A stretch of 39,397 bases of DNA from a bacterium (GCA_016933415.1 JAFGAX010000068.1:1-39397); one strand, 5' to 3'. Positions 23,302-31,665 are shown, numbered from the stretch's first letter. Translations and numbers: made by a program. Notes: a model not told the origin generated them from the sequence alone.

Positions 23302-24615
23302 TTACGGATTTTCGAGCACGCGTCCCCGGCTCCGGTCCGCCCGCCTGAGCAGGAGCGCGAATACGAGACCGAACAGGCCCAGGCATGCGAACATGATCTG
23401 GCTGGCCGTGTAAGACCGGGTTGAATCGCGCAAAGCGCCGTTCAGTGCCGGGAACAGGGCGAGGCCGATGTTCTGGATCATGGTCATGAGACCATAGGCC
23501 GTGCCGACGGTCTCCTTGCGCACGAGGAGCGGGATGGACGGCCACATGGCCGCGGGAATCAGCACAAAGGCGACGCCCAGCAGAATCATGGGGGCGACGG
23601 GGTAGAATTTCGTCAAGCCCATGACCAGATGCGCAGGGATGAGGAGCAGGGAGCCGAGTATCATCAGGGACGCCCGCCTGCCGATCCGGTCCACCAGGTG
23701 GCCGGCGAAAGGCGCGCAGACCATGGACGCGAAAATGACGATGGACGACAGTCCGCCCGCGGTTCGCGTCATGTGGAGAAAGTTGCCGAACACCTGACGG
23801 AGAAAACCGCCCCCCGATTCGGCCACGCGCGCCACACCCCACTTGTCCACGAAAAAGTCGGTGGACAGCGCCGTGAACGGAAAAATCGCCGAATAGAAGG
23901 TGACGCAGAGCAACGTGACGTACCAGAAGGCGGGCCCGAACGAGCGGATGTCGCGGAGCACGAGTTTCTCCCCCGGCCCCGCTTCCTTCAGCCGCAGGAG
24001 CCGCTCGCCGCGGCGGTCCATCCAGACGTACACGATGTTCGCCATCAGGGACAGCAGGCAGAACGCGACGGCCGCAACCAGGGAGGCGTGGACGCCCCCG
24101 TACCGTTCGGCGATGAGTTCGCCGGTATTGAAGCTGAACAGCGTGCCGAGCCGGCTGACGGTCAGGGTCACGCCGAACGCGAATGCCAGCTCTTTTCCCT
24201 TGAACCATCGCGACACCATGGCCATCTGGGCGACGATCAGCGGTTCCGAGCCGGCGCCGAACACGAAGCGTCCCAGAAACAGAAGCGGGATGCTGTCGGC
24301 GTACGCCACGATGAGCGCGCCGGTCAGAACCAGAACGGAGAAGATCATGCTGGCGAGCCGCGTTCCCAGCCGGTCGATGAGAATGCCGCCGACGAGCACG
24401 GACAGGATGGCGGCCACGCTGTACATGGTGTACAGGGTGCCGACGGTCCCCCGGCTCGCGCCGAGCTGTTCGACGAGGCTGGGCGCGACCGCGCCGATGA
24501 TGTCGTAGGCGAAGTAACTGCCGAACGTCAGCAGGGCGACAAAGGCCAGAATGGTGAACCGGTACGGCCGGCCCGAGGGGTGAAAGGCGCCGGCGGAATC
24601 GTCCAGAGCGGGCAT
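23302..24615 (-). CDS. Major facilitator superfamily transporter (MFSD1-like)
   Basis: 437 residues from ATG 24615 with AAGGAGG five bases upstream. Twelve hydrophobic segments in two groups of six, with a long central loop around WMDRRGERLLRLKEAGPGEK. The loop 2-3 motif is GGILIDRLGTRLASM and the equivalent in the second half is GHLVDRIGRRASLM, both matching the MFS motif A G-x-x-x-D-R-x-G-R-R. GRFVFGAGSEPLIVAQ resembles motif B/C of the MFSD1-like group. The substrate is unknown; no catabolic gene is co-transcribed with it. Its position about 600 bases from kduI is suggestive of sugar-acid transport, but the genes are divergent and the link is weak. Confidence 0.88.
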   Translation of the reverse strand: MPALDDSAGAFHPSGRPYRFTILAFVALLTFGSYFAYDIIGAVAPSLVEQLGASRGTVGTLYTMYSVAAILSVLVGGILIDRLGTRLASMIFSVLVLTGALIVAYADSIPLLFLGRFVFGAGSEPLIVAQMAMVSRWFKGKELAFAFGVTLTVSRLGTLFSFNTGELIAERYGGVHASLVAAVAFCLLSLMANIVYVWMDRRGERLLRLKEAGPGEKLVLRDIRSFGPAFWYVTLLCVTFYSAIFPFTALSTDFFVDKWGVARVAESGGGFLRQVFGNFLHMTRTAGGLSSIVIFASMVCAPFAGHLVDRIGRRASLMILGSLLLIPAHLVMGLTKFYPVAPMILLGVAFVLIPAAMWPSIPLLVRKETVGTAYGLMTMIQNIGLALFPALNGALRDSTRSYTASQIMFACLGLFGLVFALLLRRADRSRGRVLENP

Positions 24616-24731
24616 CGGAACCTCCTTGCATTGCGGGTGGGGGCACCGCGGCCCTGCGGCACCGCGGCCATGAAACGGATAAAAATAACGGTAAATCGGG
24701 AGAAAGCAAAGGGAAATTTCGGAAAGACGAT

Positions 24732-24766
24732 TACGAATTATAAATTACGAATTTTGAAAAACGAAT
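24732..24766. repeat. AT-rich 7-base-period array
   Basis: Five consecutive 7-base units: TACGAAT, TATAAAT, TACGAAT, TTTGAAA, AACGAAT. The frame NNNGAAN is that of the arrays at 2982-3245 and 5038-5130, with the last base T instead of C. Confidence 0.75.
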
Positions 24767-24784
24767 GATATCAATTCATTTACA

Positions 24785-24976
24785 GCCCACGACTTCAGTC
24801 GTGGGAAGCGGGGGATGTTTCCGTCAATCCAGCGAAACCGATTTATCGGTTTCAATAATTATTGGAGAAACCGTTGAAACGGTTTCCCGAGGGTGTTGTG
24901 GTCTCGATGGTCCCGCGGCTGAAGCCGTGGGCCACGGACCGTACAACACCCCCACGGCTAAAGCCGAGGGCTACCG
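24785..24976. repeat. Cluster of REP-like hairpins upstream of kduI
   Basis: In order: GCCCACGACT-TC-AGTCGTGGG (24785-24805); GAAACCG-N6-CGGTTTC twice (24834-24853 and 24867-24886, loops ATTTAT and TTGAAA); CCCGCGGCTGAAGCCGTGGG (24912-24931); and CCCACGGCTAAAGCCGAGGG (24951-24970), followed by a short tail. The third is enclosed by an outer stem GGGTGTTGT (24891-24899) with ACAACACCC (24943-24951). Most share a TGAA/TTCA centre although the arm sequences differ. Related elements lie at 14759 and 39321. Confidence 0.88.
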
Positions 24977-25203
24977 GGCCTCGGGCCGGGAGGCCATCCG
25001 CATTTTGAAGCCGCTTTTATTATCAGGGTGAGAGCCTGACGCGATCAAACCGTTCAATGATTACTAAATCACCCTCGTTTTTCCAGTTGTTTCTTGATAA
25101 TCGTTTTCAAATTCGTTAAGTTGTGCCGTCGGATGCCGCGGACAGGCGCGTCCTGCGGAACGACCACCGAAACTGACGGCGGACCCGCCGAAGGAGAGAG
25201 ACC

Positions 25204-26034
25204 ATGGAAACACGATACACCGCGGACCCGGAGCGGTTCCCGCGTATGACCACGGACGAGCTGAGAAAGACCTTTCTCGTCGATTCATTGTTCGAACCGG
25301 ACCGGATGCCGCTGATCTACTCGGACATCGACCGGGCCATCGTCGGGTCCGCGGTTCCGGTGAAGCAGTCGATTCCCCTGGCGTGTCCCGCGGAGCTGAG
25401 ATCCTCCTTTTTCGCCGAGCGGCGCGAGGTCGGTGTGCTCAACGTCGGCGGTCCGGGCAATGTCACGGTCGACGGGAAGACCTTTGCAATGAACAACCGG
25501 GACGGCCTGTACATCGGCCGGGGCGGCCGCGAGGTCGTTTTTTCCAGCGACAAACCGGCCGATCCGGCCGCGTTCTACCTGCTCAGCTATCCGGCCCACC
25601 GCGAGTATCCCACGGCCCAGGTCCGGATGGGAGAGGCCTGGTCCGCGACGCTCGGCTCGGACGCCGAGTGCAACCGCCGCGTGCTGAGGCGGTACATTCA
25701 CCCGGACGGGATCCCGAGCTGTCAGCTTGTGATGGGGTTCACCGAACTCGCAGAGGCCAGCGTGTGGAACACCATGCCCCCGCACACCCACGGACGCCGC
25801 ATGGAAGTGTATCTCTATTTTGACGTCCCGGAAGGACAGGCCGTTTTCCACCTCATGGGGCCCCCGCACGAGACGCGCCACCTGGTGGTCCGCAACCGGC
25901 AGGCGGTTCTCTCTCCAAGCTGGTCGCTGCATTCCGGCGTCGGCACACGGCCGTACGCGTTCGTCTGGGGCATGGGCGGCGAAAACCAGGCGTTCGACGA
26001 CATGGACGCCGTTGAAGTCAACCGGCTCCTGTGA
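25204..26034 (+). CDS. kduI: 5-dehydro-4-deoxy-D-glucuronate isomerase
   Basis: 276 residues against 278 in E. coli KduI. All four zinc ligands are visible at an offset of two: H194 and H196 in HTHGRRME, E201, and H243 in SWSLHSGVG. Other conserved stretches are the N-terminus TRYTADPERFPRMTTDELRK, VGVLNVGGPG, NNRDGLYIGRG and FVWGMGGENQAFDDMD. The enzyme is a cytoplasmic cupin that isomerises the open-chain ketouronate formed from unsaturated galacturonate to 3-deoxy-2,5-hexodiulosonate. AAGGAGAG just upstream supports the start. kduD follows after 22 bases. This identifies pectin or a related uronate polymer as the substrate of the region. Confidence 0.97.
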   Translation: METRYTADPERFPRMTTDELRKTFLVDSLFEPDRMPLIYSDIDRAIVGSAVPVKQSIPLACPAELRSSFFAERREVGVLNVGGPGNVTVDGKTFAMNNRDGLYIGRGGREVVFSSDKPADPAAFYLLSYPAHREYPTAQVRMGEAWSATLGSDAECNRRVLRRYIHPDGIPSCQLVMGFTELAEASVWNTMPPHTHGRRMEVYLYFDVPEGQAVFHLMGPPHETRHLVVRNRQAVLSPSWSLHSGVGTRPYAFVWGMGGENQAFDDMDAVEVNRLL

Positions 26035-26056
26035 TCCGGGCCAGAGGAGAAACGCC

Positions 26057-26818
26057 ATGATACTCGATCAGTTCAAGCTGGATGGAAAAGCCGCGATCGT
26101 CACGGGCGCGGCGCGGGGCCTGGGACAGGCGATGGCCGTCGCGCTCGCGGAAGCGGGCGCAGACGTCGCGCTGGTCGACCTGCTGCCGGTTGACGAAACC
26201 CGGAAGTCCGTGGAAGCCGCGGGCCGCCGCGCCGCCGCGGTCTCCGCGGACCTGTCCGTCATGGAGGCGGTTCCCGCGATCGTGAAGGCGGCACTGGAGG
26301 CCTTCGGCCGCATCGACATTCTGGTGAACAACGCCGGCATCATCCGGCGGGCGCCGATTCTGGAATTCAAGGAGAAGGACTGGGACGACGTCATCCAGAT
26401 CAACCAGAAGGCGCTTTTCTTCCTCACCCAGGCCGCGGCCGCGGTCATGGTCCGGCAGGGAAGCGGCGGCAAGATCATCAACACGGCGTCGATGACCTCG
26501 TTCCAGGGCGGCATCCTGATCCCGTCGTACACGGCCTCCAAGAGCGCAGTCATGGGGCTGACCCGGCTCATGGCCAACGAACTGGCGCCCCACGGCATCA
26601 ATGTCAACGCCATCGCGCCGGGGTACATGGCCACGGACAACACCAAAGCGCTTCGCGAGAACCCGGAGCGGAACAGGGCCATTCTGGACCGCATCCCCGC
26701 CGGCCGCTGGGGCAAGCCCGAAGATCTTCAGGGGATTTGCGTGTTTCTCGCCTCTCCTGCGTCGGATTACATGAACGGCTATACCGTGGCCGTGGACGGG
26801 GGATGGCTGGCGCGATGA
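26057..26818 (+). CDS. kduD: 2-deoxy-D-gluconate 3-dehydrogenase / 2-keto-3-deoxygluconate-forming reductase
   Basis: 253 residues, the same as E. coli KduD. Classical SDR: TGAARGLGQ cofactor loop, NNAGIIRRAP, the catalytic Ser in INTASMTSFQGG, Y158-T-A-S-K162, and APGYMATDNTKALREN, which is characteristic of KduD. Using NAD(H) it reduces 3-deoxy-2,5-hexodiulosonate to 2-keto-3-deoxygluconate. AGAGGAGA precedes the ATG. It shares an operon with kduI; the following kinase and KDPG aldolase are not in the window. Confidence 0.95.
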   Translation: MILDQFKLDGKAAIVTGAARGLGQAMAVALAEAGADVALVDLLPVDETRKSVEAAGRRAAAVSADLSVMEAVPAIVKAALEAFGRIDILVNNAGIIRRAPILEFKEKDWDDVIQINQKALFFLTQAAAAVMVRQGSGGKIINTASMTSFQGGILIPSYTASKSAVMGLTRLMANELAPHGINVNAIAPGYMATDNTKALRENPERNRAILDRIPAGRWGKPEDLQGICVFLASPASDYMNGYTVAVDGGWLAR

Positions 26819-26851
26819 GAGGCTGAACGGACAGGCGGAAGCAGGTTTCAG

Positions 26852-26875
26852 TCGCCCCCGGTCAGGGGGCGATTT
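26852..26875. terminator. Hairpin between convergent kduD and regulator genes
   Basis: An 8-bp stem TCGCCCCC/GGGGGCGA (26852-26859 with 26865-26872) followed by TTTCATT on the plus strand. The loop contains the regulator's stop codon (26862-26864 on the minus strand). The T-run is short, so it is a probable but weak terminator of kduID. Confidence 0.5.
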
Positions 26876-28073
26876 CATTCAGCACGAGGATTTCGATGTT
26901 ATAGGCGGTCTTGTCGATGCCGGTCACGCGGAAGAGGATCTCGAAATACGGGGGAATCCGGCCGGCTTTTTCCAGAAACATTTTCTCCAGGTTCGCCCGC
27001 CGGGAGGGCGTGGTCAGGGTGGCGCTGATTTCGGGCACGCCGAGCGAATGGTACGAGGCGATGATGAAAATGGCGTTGTCGTCCGGCCCCGGCAGTTTGC
27101 ACGCGAGCACGAGGTCCTCGTTGGGGCCGGGCGAATGCAGGCTGGTCTTGAACACGACCGAGCTGTCGGTTCCGGGCGGCGTGTAAATCACCCGGTGCGG
27201 CGCGATCTCGAAACGGAAGTGGGATTTCAGGAGCGTGTGCTTGAGCGCGTACAGGGTTTTGATGCTGCCGAGGAACAGGATGTTGTACTCGTCCAGGATC
27301 TGGGGGCTGACGTCGGACGCCTTCCGCAGAATGGGCGCCTGGTGCGCGGAGAAAAGCATCGAGAGAATGGGCGGAAGGCTCCAGATGCTGTGGTAGGGGA
27401 AATAGGGCTCCGCGGCGAGGTCCGCCTGAATGCCGGGGACCAGGGCGTGCAGGTCCTCCGCGGAATTGACGCGGGGATGACGGATGCTGACCGTGCCGCC
27501 GTATTCCGGCAGATTGTCGTTGAAAAAGAAATGATCGCCCACGACCAGCAGAATGGGCAGATTGGATTGCAGGTATTCCTTCCAGAAGGGATCGTCGGGC
27601 TTCAGCACGCGATACCGGGCGAGTTTCGACGCATCCACGCGGTTCCGGATCCCTTGAAAAGCGCACAAGCCGGCCAGGAGCGCGGTCAGCACCCAGGGGA
27701 GATGCTTTTTCGCCAGTCGCAGCACGTTTTTCGGAGCGAGCCGGTCGGCCGATACCGGCGTGAACAGCACTTCGTAATGCCCTTTCGGTATCTTCAGCCG
27801 GATTTTTTCCGTTCTTCCTTCCTGTAAAAAATAATTTTCCAGTTTTTTCCGCAGGGTGTAGGTATGTGAGCGGACCGTCGTATCCTCCGCCGGATTGAAG
27901 GTGGCGTCCTTGCCGAAAACTTCCATGGCAATGGTCGTTTCCTTCAGTTCGCGGCCCTGCACCGCCGCATCCACAAGGTAGGACAGATAGGTCTGGTAAA
28001 TTTTTGAATGAGAAAATTCCGGACTTCCGAGAATTTTTTCAAGAAGTTTTTTATGGTTGTGATCGAGGGTCAT
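26862..28073 (-). CDS. ToxR/CadC-like membrane-bound transcriptional regulator (wHTH, TM helix, extracytoplasmic sensor)
   Basis: 403 residues. Residues ~20-105 look like an OmpR/CadC-type winged helix: PAEDTTVRSHTYTLRKKLENY corresponds to the recognition helix pattern (TVdvhIsrLRkKLe) and IRLKIPKGHYEVLF to the C-terminal wing (IrTVrGrGYrl). Residues ~125-141 (LPWVLTALLAGLCAFQG) form one membrane helix. The rest, ~145-403, is a folded extracytoplasmic domain with no family I recognise, containing LLVVGDHFFFND and EYNILFLGSIKTLYAL. This architecture senses outside the cytoplasm and binds DNA inside without phosphorelay. It is divergent from the TonB receptor gene and convergent with kduD, so it is a candidate controller of the pectin genes. 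The receptor promoter region has a triple 10-base repeat, a fitting target. The start at 28073 has only a weak GGCGGA ribosome site. Confidence 0.75.
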   Translation of the reverse strand: MTLDHNHKKLLEKILGSPEFSHSKIYQTYLSYLVDAAVQGRELKETTIAMEVFGKDATFNPAEDTTVRSHTYTLRKKLENYFLQEGRTEKIRLKIPKGHYEVLFTPVSADRLAPKNVLRLAKKHLPWVLTALLAGLCAFQGIRNRVDASKLARYRVLKPDDPFWKEYLQSNLPILLVVGDHFFFNDNLPEYGGTVSIRHPRVNSAEDLHALVPGIQADLAAEPYFPYHSIWSLPPILSMLFSAHQAPILRKASDVSPQILDEYNILFLGSIKTLYALKHTLLKSHFRFEIAPHRVIYTPPGTDSSVVFKTSLHSPGPNEDLVLACKLPGPDDNAIFIIASYHSLGVPEISATLTTPSRRANLEKMFLEKAGRIPPYFEILFRVTGIDKTAYNIEILVLNEIAP

Positions 28074-28242
28074 CGGGAGTTCCGCCGGTCAGGGAGTTTA
28101 ATGTCGTTGCATCGAGAACGAACAAACCGCTTGTAATTGATACAGTTAACCGATGACTGAAAATGCAGAGAATACGATAATGATGAATTTACGACTCATT
28201 TCCAAGAAAATCAAGGGTAACTTTTTCGGTCCCAGCAATCGG

Positions 28243-28304
28243 GCGGCCAGAAGCCTGTTTATTCCTGATTTTTCTGGATGATCGGATATTGGGCTTCTGG
28301 CCGC
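28243..28304. repeat. 13-bp perfect inverted repeat
   Basis: GCGGCCAGAAGCC at 28243-28255 and its exact complement GGCTTCTGGCCGC at 28292-28304, spaced by 36 AT-rich bases. No T-run. It could be a dispersed hairpin or a regulatory palindrome. Confidence 0.75.
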
Positions 28305-28316
28305 TCCGACGGGTTT

Positions 28317-28481
28317 GATCCCCCGCCGCTTGCCTTCAACAAGAAGGCATATAATAACTTGGTCCCGCGCAGCGGGGCGGCGTTCATCATCCGAGTTTCT
28401 TGTGATACCCCGCTGCTTGTCTTCAATAATTCGTAAATACAATTGCTTGATCCCGCGAAGCGGGCGGCGGGGTTCTTCATT
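28317..28481. repeat. Two imperfect direct repeats of ~75 bases
   Basis: Copy 1 (28317-28390) and copy 2 (28404-28481) share CCCCGCYGCTTGYCTTCAA near the start, and CTTGRTCCCGCG followed by AGCGGG and GGCG near the end, with TTCATCAT/TTCATT closing. Each carries an internal CCCGCG-N-AGCGGG hairpin. Confidence 0.75.
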
Positions 28482-28490
28482 GTCGAATCC

Positions 28491-28520
28491 TGTTTTTCAC
28501 CGTTTTTCACCGTTATTCAC
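28491..28520. promoter_or_regulatory. Triple 10-base direct repeat upstream of the TonB receptor (candidate operator)
   Basis: Three contiguous decamers: TGTTTTTCAC, CGTTTTTCAC, CGTTATTCAC. Ten-base spacing places each copy on the same face of the helix, as in binding sites for OmpR-type winged-helix proteins. The site lies 155 bases before the receptor start and the divergent regulator has such a domain. The assignment is inference. Confidence 0.45.
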
Positions 28521-28674
28521 TTCATTTTCCGCTTCGAATGTGGTTTATTACCCCATCACAGGTTTCCTGCAACCCCGATTTCCAATAATTTAAAACGTAT
28601 CTGCCTGGAACCGAAAGGACCGGGCACAACGGTTTTTGTCCGGATGGCCATCCAAGGCAAAGGAGAGGAATCCC

Positions 28675-31665
28675 ATGAGAATTTCCGTGAAGTATCTGTT
28701 CATTCTCGCGATGGTCGCGGCCGGTTTCGGGAATCCGGCTTCAGCCCTGGGCCAGGGAGAACTGAAGGGCATGGTGACCGATTCCCTGACCGGCAAACCC
28801 CTGGTCGGCGCGAACGTATACCTGGCCGGCACCTCCCTGGGCGACGCGACCGATCTGGAAGGCCTGTACCGGATCGAGCAGATACCGGACGGCGTTTATA
28901 CGTTGAAGGTTTCCTATCTCAGCTATCGGACAAGGGACATTTCCGTGACGATCGGGCCCGGCAGGACGGAAACCGTTTCAGCCGCGCTCTCGCCCGATGC
29001 CATCAAGGGCAAAACCGTGGTGGTGCGGGGCCAGGCCGTGGGTCAGGCGGCGGCCATCAACCAGCAGATCACGTCGAACACCATCGTGAACGTGATCTCC
29101 GAGGAGAAGATCAAGGAATTGCCGGACGCCAATGCGGCGGAAGCGGTCGGCCGTTTGCCCGGGGTATCGATCCTGAGGTCCGGAGGAGAGGCCAACAAGG
29201 TGATCCTGCGCGGCCTCGAGGACAAGTTCACGCTCGTGACCATCAACGGCGTCAAGGTGCCGGCCACGGACGCCACCAGCCGGGGCGTGGACCTGAGCAT
29301 CCTGTCCCAGAGCTCCCTGACCGGCATCGAGCTGTACAAGGCCGTGACCTCCGACAAGGACGGGGACGCCCTGGCCGGCAGCATCAACATGGTCACCAAA
29401 AAAGCGCCGGAAAAGAGGCTCGTGCGGGCCGATCTCAAGGGCAATTACAACCGGCTCATGAAATCCGCGGACCAGTACGACGGATCCTTCCATTACGGCG
29501 AGCGGTTCTTCGGCGGCGTGCTGGGCCTGCAGGTGATGGGAAACTCCGAGAAGCGCATCCGGAGCAACGAGCGCATTGACGTCAACTATAACCAGTCCAT
29601 CAGCGACGGGACTGATTATTTCATTAACGACTTCTCCCTCGAATTCACGGACGAGGTGCGCAAGCGCGACGGGGCGAGTCTGCTCTTTGACATGAATACG
29701 CCGGACGGCGGATCCGTGCGGTTCAACAACATGTTCGGCCGGACCAAGCGGAGTTATTTTCTGTCGACCCGCGATTATCCCTCCAACGGCGGGGGGGACC
29801 AGCAGGGCAATCCCACCTTCAACTACCGGGACCGCCAACAGGAGCTTCAGACCTTCAGCAGTTCCGTCACCGGCGACAACAGCCTCGCCGGCCTGCACCT
29901 GAACTGGGGGCTTTCGTACGGCCGGTCTGATTCCGAATACCCGTTCGACTACGAGACGATCTTCGTCGAACCGTCGGGCATGGACGCCTCCCCGATGTTT
30001 CACACGCAACCCGAGCAGTTGATCGGCTATGCCGTGAACAATTTCTCCGAGGCCGCTTTGTACTGGGCGTATGACCGCCGCCAGGACAACTCCGACAAGG
30101 AGAAAACGGCGTTTCTGGACCTCGCGCGGCAGTACCGGATGGGGCCCTACGTGTCGGGGGAGTTCAAGGTCGGCGGCAAATACAAAAGCCGCGACCGGTC
30201 GAACCGCCGGACGGAGGACTTCACCCCCTACTACCTCGGACGCTGGCAGCGGTATGAACTCCTGCCCGACGGCACGCACCGGCTCAAGGATTTCACGGGA
30301 ACCCCATTCGATCAATGGCTCCAGGCCGGAGGCGGATTCATCTCCCTCAGCCGTTTTTTTCCGGGGGAGGCGGATTCCCGGAAGGTGTACGGCTCCTACA
30401 CGCTCACGCCGCTCATCACCCGGAACTGGATGCGGCAGTGGTATGAACTGAACCGTTACGGCGTGGATGTGACCAGGAACCAGCTCGAAATCTGGAGCAA
30501 CCCGCTCATCCGGTACGACGATTACGACGTGACCGAAAGCGTCGCCGCCGGATACTTCATGAACACGCTGAACATCGGGCAGGTCCTCACCGTGATCGCG
30601 GGTTTGAGGGTCGAGAGCGAAAACAACGATTACGTCTCGAATTACATGCCGAAATCCGTGTCCGGCTTTCCCGTGCCCAGCAATTCCATCAAGGACACAA
30701 CCTCCTCCGCCGACCAGACGGTCCTCCTTCCCAATCTCAATGTCGCCTGGAGCCCGCTTCCCTTCATGAAATGGCGCGTGGCGGCGTACAAGGCGCTGGC
30801 GCGGCCGGACTTCAATATGCGTCTCGAACGTTATATCGCGGGACGGCCCGCCGAGGTGGGCGGACGTTTCGAGGTCTGGGTGGGCAACCCGAATCTGAAG
30901 ACCGCGACCGCCTGGAACTTCGAGATCAACCCGACCTTTTACAGCAACACCATCGGTCTGATTTCCCTGTCCGCGTATTACAAGGAAATCGACAATATGT
31001 ACCACATGCTGAACCGTTTCAACACCATCGGTGACTCCCTGCTGTACTATTTCGACATCGGGTGGGCGAGCCAGATGAAAAAGACGGCCTATGACCTGAC
31101 CCTGCCGTACAATTCGCCGAAGCCCGCCAAGGTCTGGGGCTTCGAATTCGAACACCAGATCGCCCTGAAATTTCTGCCCGGTCCGGCCAAGCATTTCATC
31201 CTGTCCTACAACGCCTCGGCTGTGCGTTCGGAAGCCGTGCTGTTCGGTTCGAGAACCATCACGTACGTGGACTCTTCCGGGCTTTTCCCGCTCCCCAAAT
31301 CCAAAAACATCCTGGTCGAGCGGAAGCAGAAGCTCGAGGGCATGCCCGAATTTTTCGGAAACGTCTCGCTCGGGTACGACATCGGCGATTTTTCGGCACG
31401 GGTTTCGGTTTTCCACCAGGGCGAGCACAATGTCTCCTATTCCGCCAGCGGGCTGAGCGACCTGGTCACCAACGCCTTCACGCGGGTCGATCTCGCCGTG
31501 AAGCAGGGGATCACCAAGAACCTGTCTGTTTTTCTGAATGTCAGCAATCTGACGAACGTTGAGGACGGTTCCTCCATCGTCAATCGGGTACATCATCGTA
31601 AACTTTTCAACCAAAGCGAAAAGTACGGGGTCACCGCGGATTTCGGCGTCACGGCCCAGCTGTAG
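28675..31665 (+). CDS. TonB-dependent outer-membrane receptor, carbohydrate type
   Basis: 996 residues from ATG 28675 (AAAGGAGAGG upstream). Signal peptide ~1-26 (ILAMVAAGFGNPASA). Residues ~28-105 are a carboxypeptidase-regulatory-like Ig domain (GMVTDSLTGKPLVGANVYL, DLEGLYRIEQIPDGVYTLKVSYLSY). The plug at ~120-245 has IKELPDANAAEAVGRLPGVSI, VILRGLEDKFTLVTINGVKVP and ALAGSINMVTKKAPEKR, the wording of the Caulobacter/Xanthomonas-type receptors used for oligosaccharides. The rest is a ~22-strand barrel. The chain ends TAQL rather than with a terminal aromatic residue. It takes up ligand across the outer membrane with TonB/ExbBD energy. No SusD partner follows, so it is not a Sus-type pair. Context suggests pectic oligosaccharides. 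Confidence 0.93.
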   Translation: MRISVKYLFILAMVAAGFGNPASALGQGELKGMVTDSLTGKPLVGANVYLAGTSLGDATDLEGLYRIEQIPDGVYTLKVSYLSYRTRDISVTIGPGRTETVSAALSPDAIKGKTVVVRGQAVGQAAAINQQITSNTIVNVISEEKIKELPDANAAEAVGRLPGVSILRSGGEANKVILRGLEDKFTLVTINGVKVPATDATSRGVDLSILSQSSLTGIELYKAVTSDKDGDALAGSINMVTKKAPEKRLVRADLKGNYNRLMKSADQYDGSFHYGERFFGGVLGLQVMGNSEKRIRSNERIDVNYNQSISDGTDYFINDFSLEFTDEVRKRDGASLLFDMNTPDGGSVRFNNMFGRTKRSYFLSTRDYPSNGGGDQQGNPTFNYRDRQQELQTFSSSVTGDNSLAGLHLNWGLSYGRSDSEYPFDYETIFVEPSGMDASPMFHTQPEQLIGYAVNNFSEAALYWAYDRRQDNSDKEKTAFLDLARQYRMGPYVSGEFKVGGKYKSRDRSNRRTEDFTPYYLGRWQRYELLPDGTHRLKDFTGTPFDQWLQAGGGFISLSRFFPGEADSRKVYGSYTLTPLITRNWMRQWYELNRYGVDVTRNQLEIWSNPLIRYDDYDVTESVAAGYFMNTLNIGQVLTVIAGLRVESENNDYVSNYMPKSVSGFPVPSNSIKDTTSSADQTVLLPNLNVAWSPLPFMKWRVAAYKALARPDFNMRLERYIAGRPAEVGGRFEVWVGNPNLKTATAWNFEINPTFYSNTIGLISLSAYYKEIDNMYHMLNRFNTIGDSLLYYFDIGWASQMKKTAYDLTLPYNSPKPAKVWGFEFEHQIALKFLPGPAKHFILSYNASAVRSEAVLFGSRTITYVDSSGLFPLPKSKNILVERKQKLEGMPEFFGNVSLGYDIGDFSARVSVFHQGEHNVSYSASGLSDLVTNAFTRVDLAVKQGITKNLSVFLNVSNLTNVEDGSSIVNRVHHRKLFNQSEKYGVTADFGVTAQL

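Larger units (their letters stand above)
24616..25203. other. 588-base intergenic region between divergent MFS and kduI genes, rich in repeats
   Basis: No gene. It contains GCACCGCGGCC direct repeats near 24644-24670, a 7-base array (24732-24766), REP-like hairpins (24785-24976, listed separately) and an AT-rich stretch leading to kduI. TTGATA at 25094-25099 and TAAGTT at 25117-25122, 17 bases apart, are a possible but weak sigma-70-like promoter for kduI. Confidence 0.6.
28074..28674. other. 601-base divergent control region between regulator and TonB receptor
   Basis: No gene is supported. From left to right: AT-rich DNA, a 13-bp inverted repeat (28243-28255, GCGGCCAGAAGCC, with 28292-28304) around a 36-base loop, two imperfect ~75-base direct repeats (28317-28481), three 10-base direct repeats (28491-28520), and the receptor's ribosome site AAAGGAGAGG. 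It must contain promoters in both directions. Confidence 0.65.

Noticed and set aside
28146-28593. Small open frames in the regulator-receptor gap (for example 28259-28510 minus and 28315-28593 plus)
   Set aside because: They run through hairpin repeats, have no ribosome site and resemble no protein; the region is better read as control DNA and repeats.
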